Source of the DNA: Canna indica
Taxonomy: Eukaryota > Streptophyta > Magnoliopsida > Zingiberales > Cannaceae
Assembly (NCBI GenBank): GCA_034359265.1
Contig: CP136898.1
Coordinates: 35,301,501-35,365,500, forward strand
DNA length: 64,000 nt
Direction: 5' to 3'
The notes below the pieces were generated by a model. The model did no database searches, was not told the DNA's origin, and saw nothing but the letters and a program-made list of their open reading frames with translations. Positions 10,601 through 20,881 of the stretch are shown piece after piece (position 1 is the stretch's first letter; every line of letters starts with the position of its first letter). Both the position numbers and the translations under genes were made by a program.

Positions 10601-11118
10601 TGGTGGAAGAAGTGATAGAGTTGCACTACTTCGGCTTGAAATCAGTGATCCTATTTAGATGTCATTGGTTCGATACAACAGAAAGGGGCATGAAAGTTCA
10701 TCCAAAATACAAACTTGTTGAGGTTAATTACAAATCGAAATTGGCAGCAAATGAGCCTTTTATATTGGCATCACAAGCCGAACAAGTATATTACGCGAAG
10801 TATCCGGCTCGAAATAAAGATAGAGCAGATTGGCGTGTAGTCTGTAAGACAAAAGGTAGAGGAAAAATTGATCCGATAGTAGGAGAAAATGATCCTCCTG
10901 GTTTCTATCAAGAAGATGATCTTCCTGTTGTGGATCGTATTATTCCAATACTCGAGGATGCAGACACAACGTCAATTCAATTAGAAGTTGAATATGCTGA
11001 TGATGACAATCATGAAATTGAGGAAGCTGGAGATGAAGAAGATGAAGAAGAGGAAGAAGAGGAAGAAGAGGAAGAAGAAGAAGAATTCGAAGACTATTAT
11101 TCAGATGATGAAGAATAA
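7639..11118 (+). CDS. CACTA transposase, TNPD/tnp2 type
   Basis: Open frame of 1,159 codons from the ATG at 7639 (MSADRSWMYRRL). The frame continues upstream only through TTG codons. Residues about 1-80 resemble the transposase-associated domain, with a C/H cluster CPCRICSNG. Residues about 350-550 carry the tnp2 transposase core (LGLCTDGFNPFG, WTINDFPAYGMLSGWSTHG, SCPYC), followed by DUF4218-like (LAYEARVGGPVQYRWMY) and, near residue 950, DUF4216-like regions. It ends in an acidic tail dominated by a run of 14 glutamates. Family role: nuclear protein that binds the element ends and catalyses excision and integration. Length is in the usual range for intact plant TNPD-like proteins. No introns or stops. 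Domain limits are estimates. Confidence 0.92.
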   Translation: MSADRSWMYRRLDRGALTNEFRLGVTYFLNFAYSNRNFVSMGDEIQCPCRICSNGRFLDRETVTLHLYSKGFAPRYFLWTCHGESREVGTSSNPVVQTYGESSSAGASSSGQCNPYRTMILDSLGGQFRLNDNVDRPDLQTSVPPDTTAVDITEVGAAVEIELPNKEAAEFYEMLKAADEPLYENCPKYTRFSAMTQLLNIKADCNISGVAYDRIAGLINGMLPTDNKFEPTFYKTKKLMRKLGLGYEKIHACQNNCILYYKENVQLDKCSVCQHPRYKEKKSVRQKNIPFKVLRYFPVTPRLQILFMSEKTAPYMSWHARSHDDTVMTHPSDSEAWKHLDTCYPSFAMDTRNIRLGLCTDGFNPFGHSATPYSVWPVLLTVYNLPPSMCMKDEFIYLSMIIPGPKGPRKEIDIFLRPLIDELKTLWTEGAVTYDCHRKQNFNLKAAVLWTINDFPAYGMLSGWSTHGRLSCPYCMEHSKSISLQNGRKISFFDCHRRFLPVNHQYRRNRNKFTKGRVERDGPPPMLSGEQMLARVSALPDIVFGRNERVSGFGQTHNWVKKSIFWEFPYWSSLLIRHNLDVMHIEKNVFDNIFNTVMDISGKTKDNIKARHDLKILCKRPELELQEVNGRYLKPKALYVLNKQQIKDVCQWVKELRLPDGYASNLSRCVNVDDCKISGMKSHDCHVFMQRLLPIAFRDLLPDNIWGPLTELSMLFRSICANVLRVEDMSTLDNNIVEIICKLEQFFPPAFFDSMEHLPIHLAYEARVGGPVQYRWMYLFESYMNRLKKKVKNTAAVEGSMSESYIIQEISTFCSFYFESTVQTRFDRLPRNDDRGVRHSDECLNIFCHSGRAFGSRPSRHLSDEEYHLAHLYVLLNCPEIEQFIKIFDIEMVQKYSIHNDQELERLRNRDFPTWIQTYSKDHRAEIDENFFEFVSGPSRLVSCYSGYFVNGYKFHTVEYSFAKKTMNAGVCVKGTTYVECDMDFYGLVEEVIELHYFGLKSVILFRCHWFDTTERGMKVHPKYKLVEVNYKSKLAANEPFILASQAEQVYYAKYPARNKDRADWRVVCKTKGRGKIDPIVGENDPPGFYQEDDLPVVDRIIPILEDADTTSIQLEVEYADDDNHEIEEAGDEEDEEEEEEEEEEEEEEFEDYYSDDEE

Positions 11119-11193
11119 TTGTAAAGTATATATTTTATTAAATATATCTCTACTATTTATACAATAATCTGATTATATGTCTGTTCGACAGAT

Positions 11194-12729
11194 ATGTCTG
11201 GTCGTGGTTATCGACGCAGGAGAGTTTCGGAGTCTCCGATCGGTGAGACTCCAGCACTTACTCATGCTGCTGATCCTCCTGTTGCTGATCCTCATTCCGA
11301 TGATACTGCCGAGGCTAGTACATCCAGACGTAGGCGGCCCCGCGGGCCGAACAGGTGGCAGCCTCCACCAGCCACAGAGTCACGTAGATTGATTAGCGTG
11401 ATCGGGGAGCGGTAATATATCATGAATTATGAATCATTACAAATTTATTATATCATAATATAATATTAAAATTTATTTTTGTTGTGCAGGTTCGAGCAAG
11501 AAGAAGTGCCGAGGAGCATTTCTTCTACTATTCGACGATACATGCACGGGGCATGGCCTACGTGGTCTCACGTGCCTAGCGAGCACGTCGACATGTTATG
11601 GCGCGAGTTTGAGGCACGTATTATTATTATTTTTTACATGCATGATGATATATTAATATTGGTACTGATATTATTATTTTGCAGGCTCGCTATACATGGG
11701 CCGAGGACCAGAGGCCCTTCATTTACGCTGCCTGGGAGGCTATTTCCCGAGCAAGGTACAACGGGCAGCTGGGGCAGGCTCGGTCCCAAGCAATGGCCCG
11801 AGCTGGGACCACTAACATCGCGGAGACTCGGGGATACGGCCCCGGTTGGATTACTCCGGATATATGGGACCAGCTCGTGGGGATATGGTCAACGGATCGA
11901 TGGCAGGAGGTTTCTCGGAATGCGGCTAGAAATCGCATATCGGGAGGAGCAGCGCGTCACACCGGCGGCTCTGTTGCATTTGCAGTGCACGCAAACCGTA
12001 TGGTAAGTATATCTTTTAATTATATATTTTATTTGTTATTATGTGTACTAATTAATGTATTTGTTTTGTAAATGTAGACGACGGTGTCGGATGACGGGAC
12101 TGTCCAGCGACCCTCCCCGATGGCGGTGTTTGAGCGGACTCACCGTCGAGCACATGGGACGGGGGAGTACATCGACAACCGCGCTGCATACATTATGGTA
12201 ATTATATATTTGTTTAAATTATTCATTATATATTTATAATTTAAGTTTTATGATAAATATTAAACAAAAAATCAAACTCGAGTAGGAGACGTACAGCCAG
12301 ACGGTGGTGCAGCGCGGGGGTACCCCCGAGGACTTTGACGCAGCAATGTGGGTCGAGGCCGCAGGTGGCTGGGACCATGGCCGCGTATATGGCTTCGCAG
12401 ATAGTGGTCATGCGCGAGCCGTACTAGGGCCACTTGGGGCACCGACCCCTCCGGTCGCTGGTGAGCGGCCGTCCACGTCTAGATCCAGTTATGATCATAG
12501 TAATAGGATAAGGACACTAGAGGAGACGGTCGCGCGTCAGACTGAGATGATGGAGCGTCAGAGTCAGACGATGGCGAATATAGAAGCTATGCTACGCAAC
12601 TTGTCAGGTCATCCCGAACCAGTCATCTCTTCGGCATCATCTAATCCATCGTCCTCGAGTCAGTCCACGCCGGTGTACACTCAAGCGCTCCAGACCCCGC
12701 CATATAATCCAGACCATCCTCCATCGTGA
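11194..12729 (+). CDS. CACTA second gene, TNPA-like protein (five exons)
   Basis: Exons read as 11194-11411, 11490-11613, 11685-12002, 12078-12197 and 12286-12729, giving 407 codons with every junction in frame. Introns 1, 3 and 4 are GT-AG. Intron 2 fits only as GC-AG (donor GAG|GCACGT). The product starts MSGRGYRRRRVSES (basic, possibly nuclear). It contains AWPTWSHVPSEHVDMLW and YAAWEAISRARYNGQL, resembling the plant En/Spm transposase_24 family. It ends with a short coiled coil near RTLEETVARQTEMMERQ and a Ser/Pro-rich tail. The En/Spm counterpart binds subterminal repeats and acts with TNPD; that role is inferred. It lies 75 bp after TNPD and may share its transcript, as in En/Spm. Exon limits are by eye. 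Confidence 0.82.
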
Positions 12730-13029
12730 TCGTGAGATTTTTTGTTTGGATATTGAACTTGTTTAACTTATTTTGTTTGGATATTGATACTTCAATTTTG
12801 CATTTGAATTGTTTTTATACTATCGTGGATAATTATCAATATAAATATAATTGTTTTGATGTATATATGTTGGTGTGTTTGTGATGTGTGAATGAATGTG
12901 TATGAGGTGTTTGTGATGTGTGAATGAATGTGTGTATGAGGGTATGGGTGTGTGAGTTATGTATCAGATAAATGTATCAATGTATCAATGGAAATTTGAA
13001 ATTTTCAAATTTTCTGGTTGCAGGTATTC
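12730..13029 (+). other. 3' region of CACTA copy 1
   Basis: AT-rich non-coding DNA after the second gene. It includes a tandem duplication of about 38 bp (TTTGTGATGTGTGAATGAAT, about 12875-12945), which is also present in copy 2. It probably holds the transcript 3' end; no terminator motif is certain. Confidence 0.5.
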
Positions 13030-13410
13030 GTCATCAGCAACGGCTTTCCCACGGGCGTCCGTGGGAAAGCTGTTGCTAAAAGTGTATCGAAAGCCGTTGC
13101 TGATGACCTACAGCAACGGCTTAGCGACGGCGTTTTACTAACGGCGTTGCTACGGACTCAGCGGCCGTTGCTATTAATGTTATCAGCAACGGCTCCGGGT
13201 CTGTGGCAAAACCGTTGCTGATAATAGTTTTAGCGACGGCCCGAGCGGCCGTTGCTGATAATGTTTTGAGCGACGGCCCGAGCGGCCGTTGCTGATCCGT
13301 TGCTAAGTCATCAGCAACGCGACTTTCTGTCACGGCGCTATTGCAACGGCTCAGCCGTTGCTGATGCTCTTCAGCAACGGCTCAGCAACGGCATCAGCCG
13401 TTGCTGATGA
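13030..13410. repeat. Right subterminal repeat array of CACTA copy 1
   Basis: Dense array of CAGCAACGGC and GCCGTTGCTG motifs in both orientations, with GCGACGGCCCGAGCGGCC blocks in two tandem units (copy 2 has three). These are candidate TNPA-type binding sites. Confidence 0.85.
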
Positions 13411-13415
13411 CCATT

Positions 13416-13427
13416 TTTCTAGTAGTG
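13416..13427 (-). repeat. Right terminal inverted repeat of CACTA copy 1
   Basis: TTTCTAGTAGTG, the exact inverse of the left end, followed by the TSD TTT. Confidence 0.95.
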
Positions 13428-13430
13428 TTT

Positions 13431-16400
13431 CTTACTCCTCCACGTGATCAAGTTTCCTCCAACATACGTGCAATACCCTGAGGTGGATCTTCTATCACAG
13501 ATGGACCCAGCATAATCTGCATCAGAGTACCCCCTCTATTTTAATGTGGCCGTTTTTCCTGAGCCACAAGCCTTTACTAGGAGAACTCTTGATATAGTGT
13601 AGAATTTTTAACAGAGCATTCCGATGAGAATATTTCGGCTGATGCATGAACTGACTAACAACACCAACGGCGTAGGAGATGTCAGGACAGATGACAGTCA
13701 GATAAATAAGTTTTCCAACTAATTTTCTGAATCTCACAAGGTCCTCGAAGTCTTTATCACTTTCAAGCTCAGGAGTAGCACCTGTATCAACAGGTATACT
13801 GGCAAGGTTTGCATCCAAGCATGCCTACCTCACTCAGGAGATCAATGACATATTTCCTCTGCGAAAATACCACCCCTGTCTCATTATAGGCAAATTCAAT
13901 GCCAAGAAAGTACCTCGGACGACCCAAATCTTTTGTCACAAAGTGTTTTTTCATTTGAGCTTTTACTGTCTCAATTTCATTGCTATCACTGCCAGTGAGT
14001 AAGATGTCATCCACATACACTACAAGAATAACACAACCAGTAGATGTCTTTTTCATATAAATAGAGTGATCAGATTTACATTCATTTATCCCAATAGTAG
14101 ATACAACTTTGCTTAGTTTGTCAAACCATGCCCGAGAACTCTATTTTAGGCCATAAATTGCTTTCTTGAGGTGACACACTAGATTTTCCCCCTCAGCAAC
14201 ATACCTAGAAAGTTGCTCCATAAAGATAGTCTCACTCAAGTCCCCATAAAGAAAGGCATTCTTAACATCCATTGGATGCATGGGCCAACCCAGATTGACA
14301 GCAAGAGAGATGAGAATCCTCACAGAGTTTAGCCGGGCCACAGGAGAAAAAGTCTCGAAGTAGTCTACGCCAAATTGTTGTGTGAAACCTTTTGCCACCA
14401 AGCGTGCCTTGTACTGTTCAATGGATCCATTAGGAAGATATTTTAAACTGAACACCCACTTACAAGCGACTGGTTTAGAGCCAAGAGGAGGTGGAACAAG
14501 TTCCCAGGTCCGTCTGGTTCTGAGAGCATCCATCTCCTCATCCATGGCACTCTTCCACTTAGGATGAAGCAGAGCATCCTGGTATGTCCTGGGAATGGAA
14601 ACAAAAGACAAGGAGAAAGCAAACTGGCGAAGCGAGGATGATAGCTGACCAAAAGATACATGATTGCTAATGGGATGAGCAGTACAACTCCGCTTACCTT
14701 TTCGTAAAGCAATGGGAAGTTCAACACTGGACAGAGGATCTTGAGAGTGATTCGGAGATGGCAGAGTAGCCTATTTGGAGAGTTCACTTGTATCTTTATG
14801 TCTTCTTTGATTGACTAACAAGGGAAGAGCACGAGACAATGACTCATCGGAGTGGTGGGTAATAGAAGGAAGAGGTGCAGGTAGGGGTACTGACTCCCAA
14901 GTAGGAGTTCCACGACTCAGTGTAGAGGTGAAGTAGGGAATATCTTCAAAAAAGGAGACATCAGCAGAGATAAAGAGTTTTTTTGAGACCGGGTCATAAC
15001 AACGATATCCCTTTTGAGTGCGAGGGTATCCAATAAAGACACAGTTCACAGCTCTAGGAGACAGTTTGCCATAACCTGGACCAAGATCATGGATAAAACA
15101 TATGCAACCGAAGGTTTTTGGAGAAATTTTAAATGGAGATTATTTGGGAAACAAGATGGAGAATGGTGACTTATTCCCTAAAACGGATGAAGAAACATGA
15201 TTAATAAGATATGTAGCAATGAAAACAACATCCCCCCAGAGATACCGAGGAATATTCATGTGAAACATAAGTGTCCTAGCCACATCCAGAAGATGATGAT
15301 TTTTGCGTTCAGCAACACCGTTCTGCTGGGATGTGTAGGGACATGAGGTCTCATGAAGAAATATCATAGGAGGCACAAAATTTTACAAACTTAGACTGAA
15401 GATATTCGCGAGCATTATCAGACCGATTTTTTAATGGATGTGCCAAACTGATTTTTTATTTCAAGATAAAAGGTTTGGAAGACATGAAACACATCAGACC
15501 GATTTTTTAAAAGAAACACCCAAGTCATACGAGTGTGGTCATCTATAAAAGTAACAAAATACTTGTATCTCAAATGACTCACTACAGGACTAGGACCTCA
15601 AATATCAAAATGAATAAGTTCAAAAATAGACTCTCTACGAGGACTTGAGCTTTGTGAAAATGGCACCCGATGATGTTTACCTAACTCACAAGCTTCACAT
15701 TTGAAAGGAGAATAGGACACAGACTCAGGGATGGTGGACTTGAGCTTTTTAATATAGGGATGGCCTAATCGACAGTGCCATTGAAATGCAGTGATGGAAT
15801 GATGGGCGATAGGAACACATGTGGATAACAGGTAAATTCCTCCAGTTTCAGCTCCCCCACCAATCTTCCTCCTCGTCTCTAGATCTTGTATCATACAATG
15901 AGAAGAAAAAAAAGTTACAGAGCAATTATGATTTTTGGTAAGTTGACTAATGGAAAGTAGATTCACGGGAAATTTTGGAAGATGAAAAACTCTATCTAAC
16001 TTTAGGTTGCTCGAAACAATGATTGTGCCAAGACCATGTATAGGAGAAGTAGAGTCATCGGCAATGCAGACATGTGGTAGGTTAAACTCAGGATTATAGT
16101 TAGAGAAAAGATTCCTATTGCCTAATATATAATTGGAAGCACCTGAGTCAAGAATCCAAGACATACCAGAAGACGCAATAGCCGCAGTCCCAGAGGAGGA
16201 AGCCATGGCTGAGGAAGTAACTGCTTGCATGAACTTTTCATATTCAGACTTAGAGACACTAATAGTTTCCTCCTTTTGATTTTCCCTGGTACTACTGTCA
16301 AGAGCTTGATTAGATATAGCAGCCTTAGCATGAGGAGATTTCCCAAACTTTTGCCAGCACCTATTCGGAGAATGATTGGTTCTCCCACAATATATACACG

Positions 16401-17132
16401 GAGAAAAAGAATTTTTACCTCTTCCCCTTCCTCCAGTTCTACCACCACCATGACCCTGGTGGCCTCTACTTGCTGTAATAAGTGCTGAGTTATCTCCTGT
16501 AGGAAAGGAGGTAGCAGGAGGATTGAGTTCAGTAACTCTCAAAATTCTGGCCATAGCATTTCTGAGATCAGGAATGGTATTATCTGCCATGAGCTAGGAC
16601 TTGACATGATGGAGAGACAGTGGTAGAGCGGATAGGAATCTTGCAACGAGAAATTCCTCTCTTTGTTTCCTTTGTATTGAAACATCAGCGGTGAAAGGAT
16701 GATATTCAGTCAATTCATCTGCTTTTCCCTTCAAGGTGGCGTAGAACTCCTGAATTGATGCACCCTCCTCGAGTTTCATATTAAAAATATCAGAGTACAA
16801 GGTGTAAACCCTAGAGATGTTTGCATCTTCGAAATAAGTTTTTTTAGGAAATCCCACATGCTCTTAGCAGTATCAAGAAGAATAACTGTTGAGGCAATCT
16901 GCGGCTACAAACTATTGATCATCCATGAGAGAACCGCATAATCGTTTGCCTCCCAATCAGAATATTTTTCAATATCGGTTGAGCCAAGAGGATCATCTTC
17001 AAGGTGTTTAATCTTCTTCTGGGAACCACAGAAAACACGAAAAGCACGAGACCAAATAATATAATTGGTACCATTAAGTTTGATAGAAGTACTCAGAGTT
17101 GCAGTTTTGGAATCCACCATAGAGTTTGACAT
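13431..17132 (-). pseudogene. Copia gag-pol polyprotein, broken
   Basis: Minus-strand pieces in order: gag N-terminus (16905-17132, SIKLNGTNYIIWSRAF); gag, zinc knuckle and protease (15598-16857, CIYCGRTNHSPNRC, then WILDSGASNYILG) with a GAG-pre-integrase HCRLGHPYIKKL; integrase core (15140-15376, TSQQNGVAERKNHHLLD); RT (14141-14611, ACKWVFSLK and MDVKNAFLYGDL; 13787-14056, VVYVDDILLTGSD); and the start of RNase H (13522-13818). It continues across the CACTA insert to 6399-6030. Stops and frame changes separate the pieces, so no full polyprotein can be made. Gag packages element RNA; protease, integrase and RT/RNase H would have driven replication and insertion. Confidence 0.92.
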
Positions 17133-17906
17133 TCTTTAAAATAAAGCAATTGACAGGAAAAATTTATGTGTTGGAACCAAAAACCTGGGGTGCTATAGAA
17201 AAACTCGGCTAAAAAATGGCTTGAAAATGGCTTATAATCGGTTCGGCTTGGCTGGAGCCGGCTTAGAGGAGCCGGCTTGGAGAAGCTGGCTTGCATCAAG
17301 AGGCGCCCGACGAGGGGAAAAAAATAGCACGATCTCGTCTCACGACTGCCCTCGTCGATCGTGTCTTCCTCTGGCAATCGAAGAGCGGCGATAAGCACCA
17401 ATTGAAGTAGATCAAGCCCCGGACGGTGACCTTGCTGATGTCGAAGAGGATAAGGCCGTCCCCGGAGCACCTCGACGACTACCGGAAGAGGCTCCGCCTT
17501 GAAGTCTTGGGCGATCTCACGGACGAGCTGCTAGAACAGTAGCTTTCGGATGAGCAGCGTCGAGCTCTTCTGGTACTGGCGGATCTCACGCAACACCCCG
17601 GTTCCCGGGTAAGCGGAAAACCAGCCTTCGTGGAGTGGAAGAAACTCTGGAGCCCTTCCTCGTCGTCTGAACCTTCCCCAACAGGGAGAAGATGACACGA
17701 AGAAGGAAAAAAAATCGGAGCAGCAATCGAGATTGGCGACGCAGAGAACCAGAGAGCACCATGTGGTGCGCGACGTAGAAATCACCGAGCAATAGAGAAG
17801 AAGAACTCTGCGTGGAGACACGGCACGGCGGCACAAGAAGCCGCCAAGCAAGAGGAGAACAACGCGGGAAGAAAAAACTGGAGAAAAAAAATATTTTAAC
17901 CCTAGG
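17133..17906 (-). other. Copia 5' untranslated region
   Basis: Sequence between the primer-binding site and the gag start of the minus-strand copia element. The short ORFs on it (such as 17531-17851) show no copia or other domain and are read as leader sequence. Confidence 0.55.
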
Positions 17907-17918
17907 GCTCTGATACCA
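17907..17918 (-). promoter_or_regulatory. Primer-binding site, initiator tRNA-Met
   Basis: Minus-strand TGGTATCAGAGC lies three bases inside the 5' LTR. This 12-mer is complementary to the 3' end of plant initiator tRNA-Met, the standard copia primer. Confidence 0.92.
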
Positions 17919-17921
17919 TAT

Positions 17922-18059
17922 TGAGCCCCAAAGCGTATATCTAATTAATCATAGAAAATGCCTATATATAAGCCAGAGACATCATAAGCTAAGCCTAGGA
18001 ATATTATAAGCTAACCTATACCAACAATAAATACAATATAAAGCCTATTATATTTAACA
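17922..18059 (-). repeat. 5' LTR of the copia element
   Basis: 138-bp LTR matching 5883-6022. It borders the primer-binding site on its inner side. Confidence 0.9.
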
Positions 18060-18394
18060 CTATACTTCATATTTTACAATGAATCTTTTCATCTTAGTTA
18101 TGGATTAATCGCAGAATAATATCATTAAAACATTTCTCAAGTATTGTATTTTGTTTAAATTATTTGAAATTTGCATATTCATTCCTTGAATTTAGTGGAA
18201 CTTGTGTTTTTAGTTTTATTTTGAGAAGATCCTATCCTTGACATGTCAACAATGGTCTACTTTTATGTATATGTGAAATTGTAAGTTTCTCTCATGAGAA
18301 TGGCTTCAATGTTTATGAAAAATATATCCAGGCTTGAGTAGATGGGTGCTATATATTCAGAAGATTTCTATGAATTTGATATTGGGGTGCCCAA
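18060..18394. other. AT-rich intergenic stretch
   Basis: No gene, element boundary or repeat is recognised. Confidence 0.4.
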
Positions 18395-20425
18395 GACACA
18401 TGCTGCGGAAAAATGAGGAAAAATCAAATTTCAAATATTTATGTTGCACCCCCCTAAATCAGCGATCCCTTTAGCTACAATAATGAACTCAAGATGGAGG
18501 AGGAAAAAGATATATCTTGAGGAAGGAGATTAATCCTTTGCAAGACGCACACATCCAACGGTGATCCACACCAATAAACCTCATAATTATGAGAAAACAC
18601 CTTTTCCATTTCACACGAGGCTCGTCGTGGCTCTATGAATGGCCGCCCTTCTCAAGGCTCAAAAGGGGGCCGACCCTTCAAGTAACGTGTGGCCCCAAGA
18701 AGGTAGAAAGAAGAGCATGAAACAGCTACAAGAAACAAGAGATATAACTTTTGTACCTTGTTGTAGGGGAGGCTCCAAAGGGGGAAGTAAGCCTCTTCCT
18801 TTCGCTTCCCTTCTCAAGGGTGTAAGAGGGAAGAGAATAAGGAGGCTGGTGACTTCAAGAGGTAGAAACCGGCAGCCCTAAAATCCACGAGAAAGACACC
18901 TTTTCATCTTGCAAAGGGCGACTCCAAGAATTCAAGAACTCCTTGTTTTTTTCCTTCTCTCTTTTTTCTCCCTATTTGTCTCTCTTATTTTTTGTTATCC
19001 TTGCCGCCCCCTTCTTTTCCCTTTTTTATAGGTCCAATGAGTAGCCGGCTAAGGGGAATTCAAAAATCCCCTACCCGACCACTATTTTAGGTGAATCCCT
19101 AAAATTTAGGGGATGAGGAAACTCTTTTCTCATCTCTAATTAAATTTCGGCTCAAAAATAGGAGTTTATCAACTCCTTAAATTTAGGGATTTGAATGAGG
19201 AACCTTTCCTCATTTATCTTGTAGTCATTTATATTTAAGCCTCATTTAAATTAAAATTCATAGGAACACTTTCCCTTTTCAAATTTCTATAGACAAGAAA
19301 AAGACAGCATTTTGACTTATCCATACTAGTAGATATTTTTGTCAATTCGAACTTTATCCTGATAAATTTCGTTACGAGAAATCTTGTATGTGTATGACCC
19401 ATTGGGCCCCACAATAAGCTAGCAGTGGGTCTTCCCCATGCGAGTACATTAATTTGATAGAACGTCTTCTATTCGAATTAATTTCTTCGATCCCCATTAA
19501 ACTCTTTAGTGTGATCACCTAACCAACTCTTGATCGTCCATCGACCCACAAGTCAAGATTGACGTCTAGCAATGTGTCATGACTACTCAGATAATGTGGA
19601 GTTCAATCAGATAGGATCGAACGCCCTTCGGTGATTAATTATTGTGTAATAAAATCCTTCGGTTACACAGTACCCCGAATCAAGCAAGGGTATGGAAGAA
19701 ATATCAAACCCTAATACTTGTTCATATGTAATCAATATTCGAGTGATCATCTCAAATAAAACATTAGAAACTCCTAATTTTTATATCTACTTTGGCCAAA
19801 GATTTCCTGAGACGATGGTTACTAGAAAACATAGGACATTCTCTCCTCTTACAAGTAACCAATCCTCCGATGATTACTCACCCACTTTTACTCACCCACT
19901 TTCATGAAAGTTTTACTATGTCTAGAATATCTGACACATGTCTCAAAGAGTCATGATACAGAGTAGACTGAAACCATAGATCATTAATCATAAAGTGTCA
20001 TGGTAATCTCGAGTCAGAGGATTACTTACACCTACTATTACTTACATCTACCATTACCTAAGGAATTGCTTATTGACATACAGGTTAGATTTCCATTAGG
20101 CATTCCTCGAGCGGGTCTATTGAGTGAACTCATTCTCCAAAGAGCACCTACACCTGTACATTAATAACTCTCATAAGTAAATGTGAGATCAGTTACCCTC
20201 TACCATAGAGCATGTACCAAGTGTACTAGTTTTTCAGGTATCACTAATCCCCTACTTAGTGAACCTATGAGTAGGAACATTTTAAACCAGGGTTTATGAT
20301 ATTGAAGATCATTAAACCGACACGCCGAACGTGGAAATCGAGCGGGCATATTGATAACACGGCAAAAATATGCCAATTTGACTTTCTTCAGATGATACGA
20401 AGAGCCGTTGCGTGCCAACTAAAGA
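18395..20425. repeat. LTR-retrotransposon-derived repeat, unclassified
   Basis: The block around 19330-19900 aligns with 39190-39750. Shared landmarks are CGTTACRRGRAA, GACCCATTGGGCCC, CAAGATTGACGTCTA and GGACATTCTCTCCTCTTAC, in the same order and spacing, so both are copies of one repeat family. GACCCATTGGGCC-type blocks with no ORF suggest LTR or leader sequence. Neither copy has recognisable coding domains or clear ends. Simple-looking C/T-rich stretches lie at 18940-19030. Confidence 0.5.
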
Positions 20426-20429
20426 TGAT

Positions 20430-20881
20430 GTGAGGATACTCACCCCAGCCCGACTTCTACAGCTACTCGCACCACCTTGGCCGTCACAACCATCTTCCCT
20501 AACTCGGCGTCCTTAGCCATTTCCTCCAACACCACCTTTGTAGTCTGCGGCCTTGCCATTGCCTATCCGGTTACCTGTCTCATTTTGGCCTTCATGGCCA
20601 CTTGTTCCGGACTGGTCCTATTGGCCAATCCTTCCCTTTCCAACCACCGTGGCTATCCACTTCAACACGACCTCTATAGTTTCTCAGCTTGGCTTCAGCG
20701 TCCACTTGCTTACCCTCTACGATCAACCGCTTCAAAGCAATATCGAGCTTGGCCTCCCTGACCACCCAGCGCAACTTGATAGAGCATTTCAGAAAACCCC
20801 TCAAAGATGCCAAAAGACAAAAGTTAACTCTACTTAAAAGCTCAACACACAATCCTCTAGACTCCGATCGAGCTTGGGGGC
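20430..20881 (+). mobile_element. Tat-like gypsy 3' internal end (truncated copy)
   Basis: Shares AACGCTTCAAAGCAATAT-type and CTCTAGACT-type blocks with 50470-50877, immediately before an LTR, and ends in the polypurine stretch GAGCTTGGGGGC. It is therefore the 3' end of a second copy of the element at 40703-51355, truncated on its left. Open frames here are not protein-like. Confidence 0.7.

Larger units (their letters stand above)
6403..13427 (+). mobile_element. CACTA (En/Spm) DNA transposon, copy 1, apparently complete
   Basis: The element starts CACTACTAGAAA and ends with its exact inverse TTTCTAGTAGTG (12-bp perfect terminal inverted repeat). It is flanked by the 3-bp duplication TTT (6400-6402 and 13428-13430), the hallmark TSD length of CACTA elements. 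It carries subterminal arrays of CAGCAACGGC in both orientations, a TNPD-type transposase and a second, spliced TNPA-type gene, both in plus orientation. Removing it restores the copia RNase H reading. All visible parts needed for autonomy are present, although activity cannot be judged from sequence. Confidence 0.96.
5883..18059 (-). mobile_element. Ty1/copia LTR retrotransposon, degenerate, split by a CACTA insertion
   Basis: Two near-identical LTRs (5883-6022 and 17922-18059), TG...CA on both strands, bound the element. On the minus strand the order is 5' LTR (right), a primer-binding site matching initiator tRNA-Met, gag, protease, integrase, RT, RNase H, a polypurine tract and the 3' LTR (left). 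That order and the YVDD RT motif identify Ty1/copia. Without the CACTA insert and its TSD the element is about 5.15 kb, the usual size. A candidate target duplication is CTATA (5875-5879 and 18060-18064), but three unexplained bases lie between it and the left LTR. Frameshifts and stops make the element non-functional. Confidence 0.92.

Noticed and set aside
11177..11392. Plus-strand ORF beginning MSVRQICLVVV upstream of the TNPA-like start
   Set aside because: It is in another frame, hydrophobic only by overlap with the real exon 1, and its start is not compatible with the spliced reading that joins all five exons.
11479..12006. 175-codon ORF across the second gene of the CACTA element
   Set aside because: It reads through introns 1-2 in the wrong frame; the exon model gives the family-like protein instead.
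17531..17851. 106-codon minus-strand ORF in the copia leader
   Set aside because: Located between the primer-binding site and gag; no domain, and it overlaps another frame of similar length.
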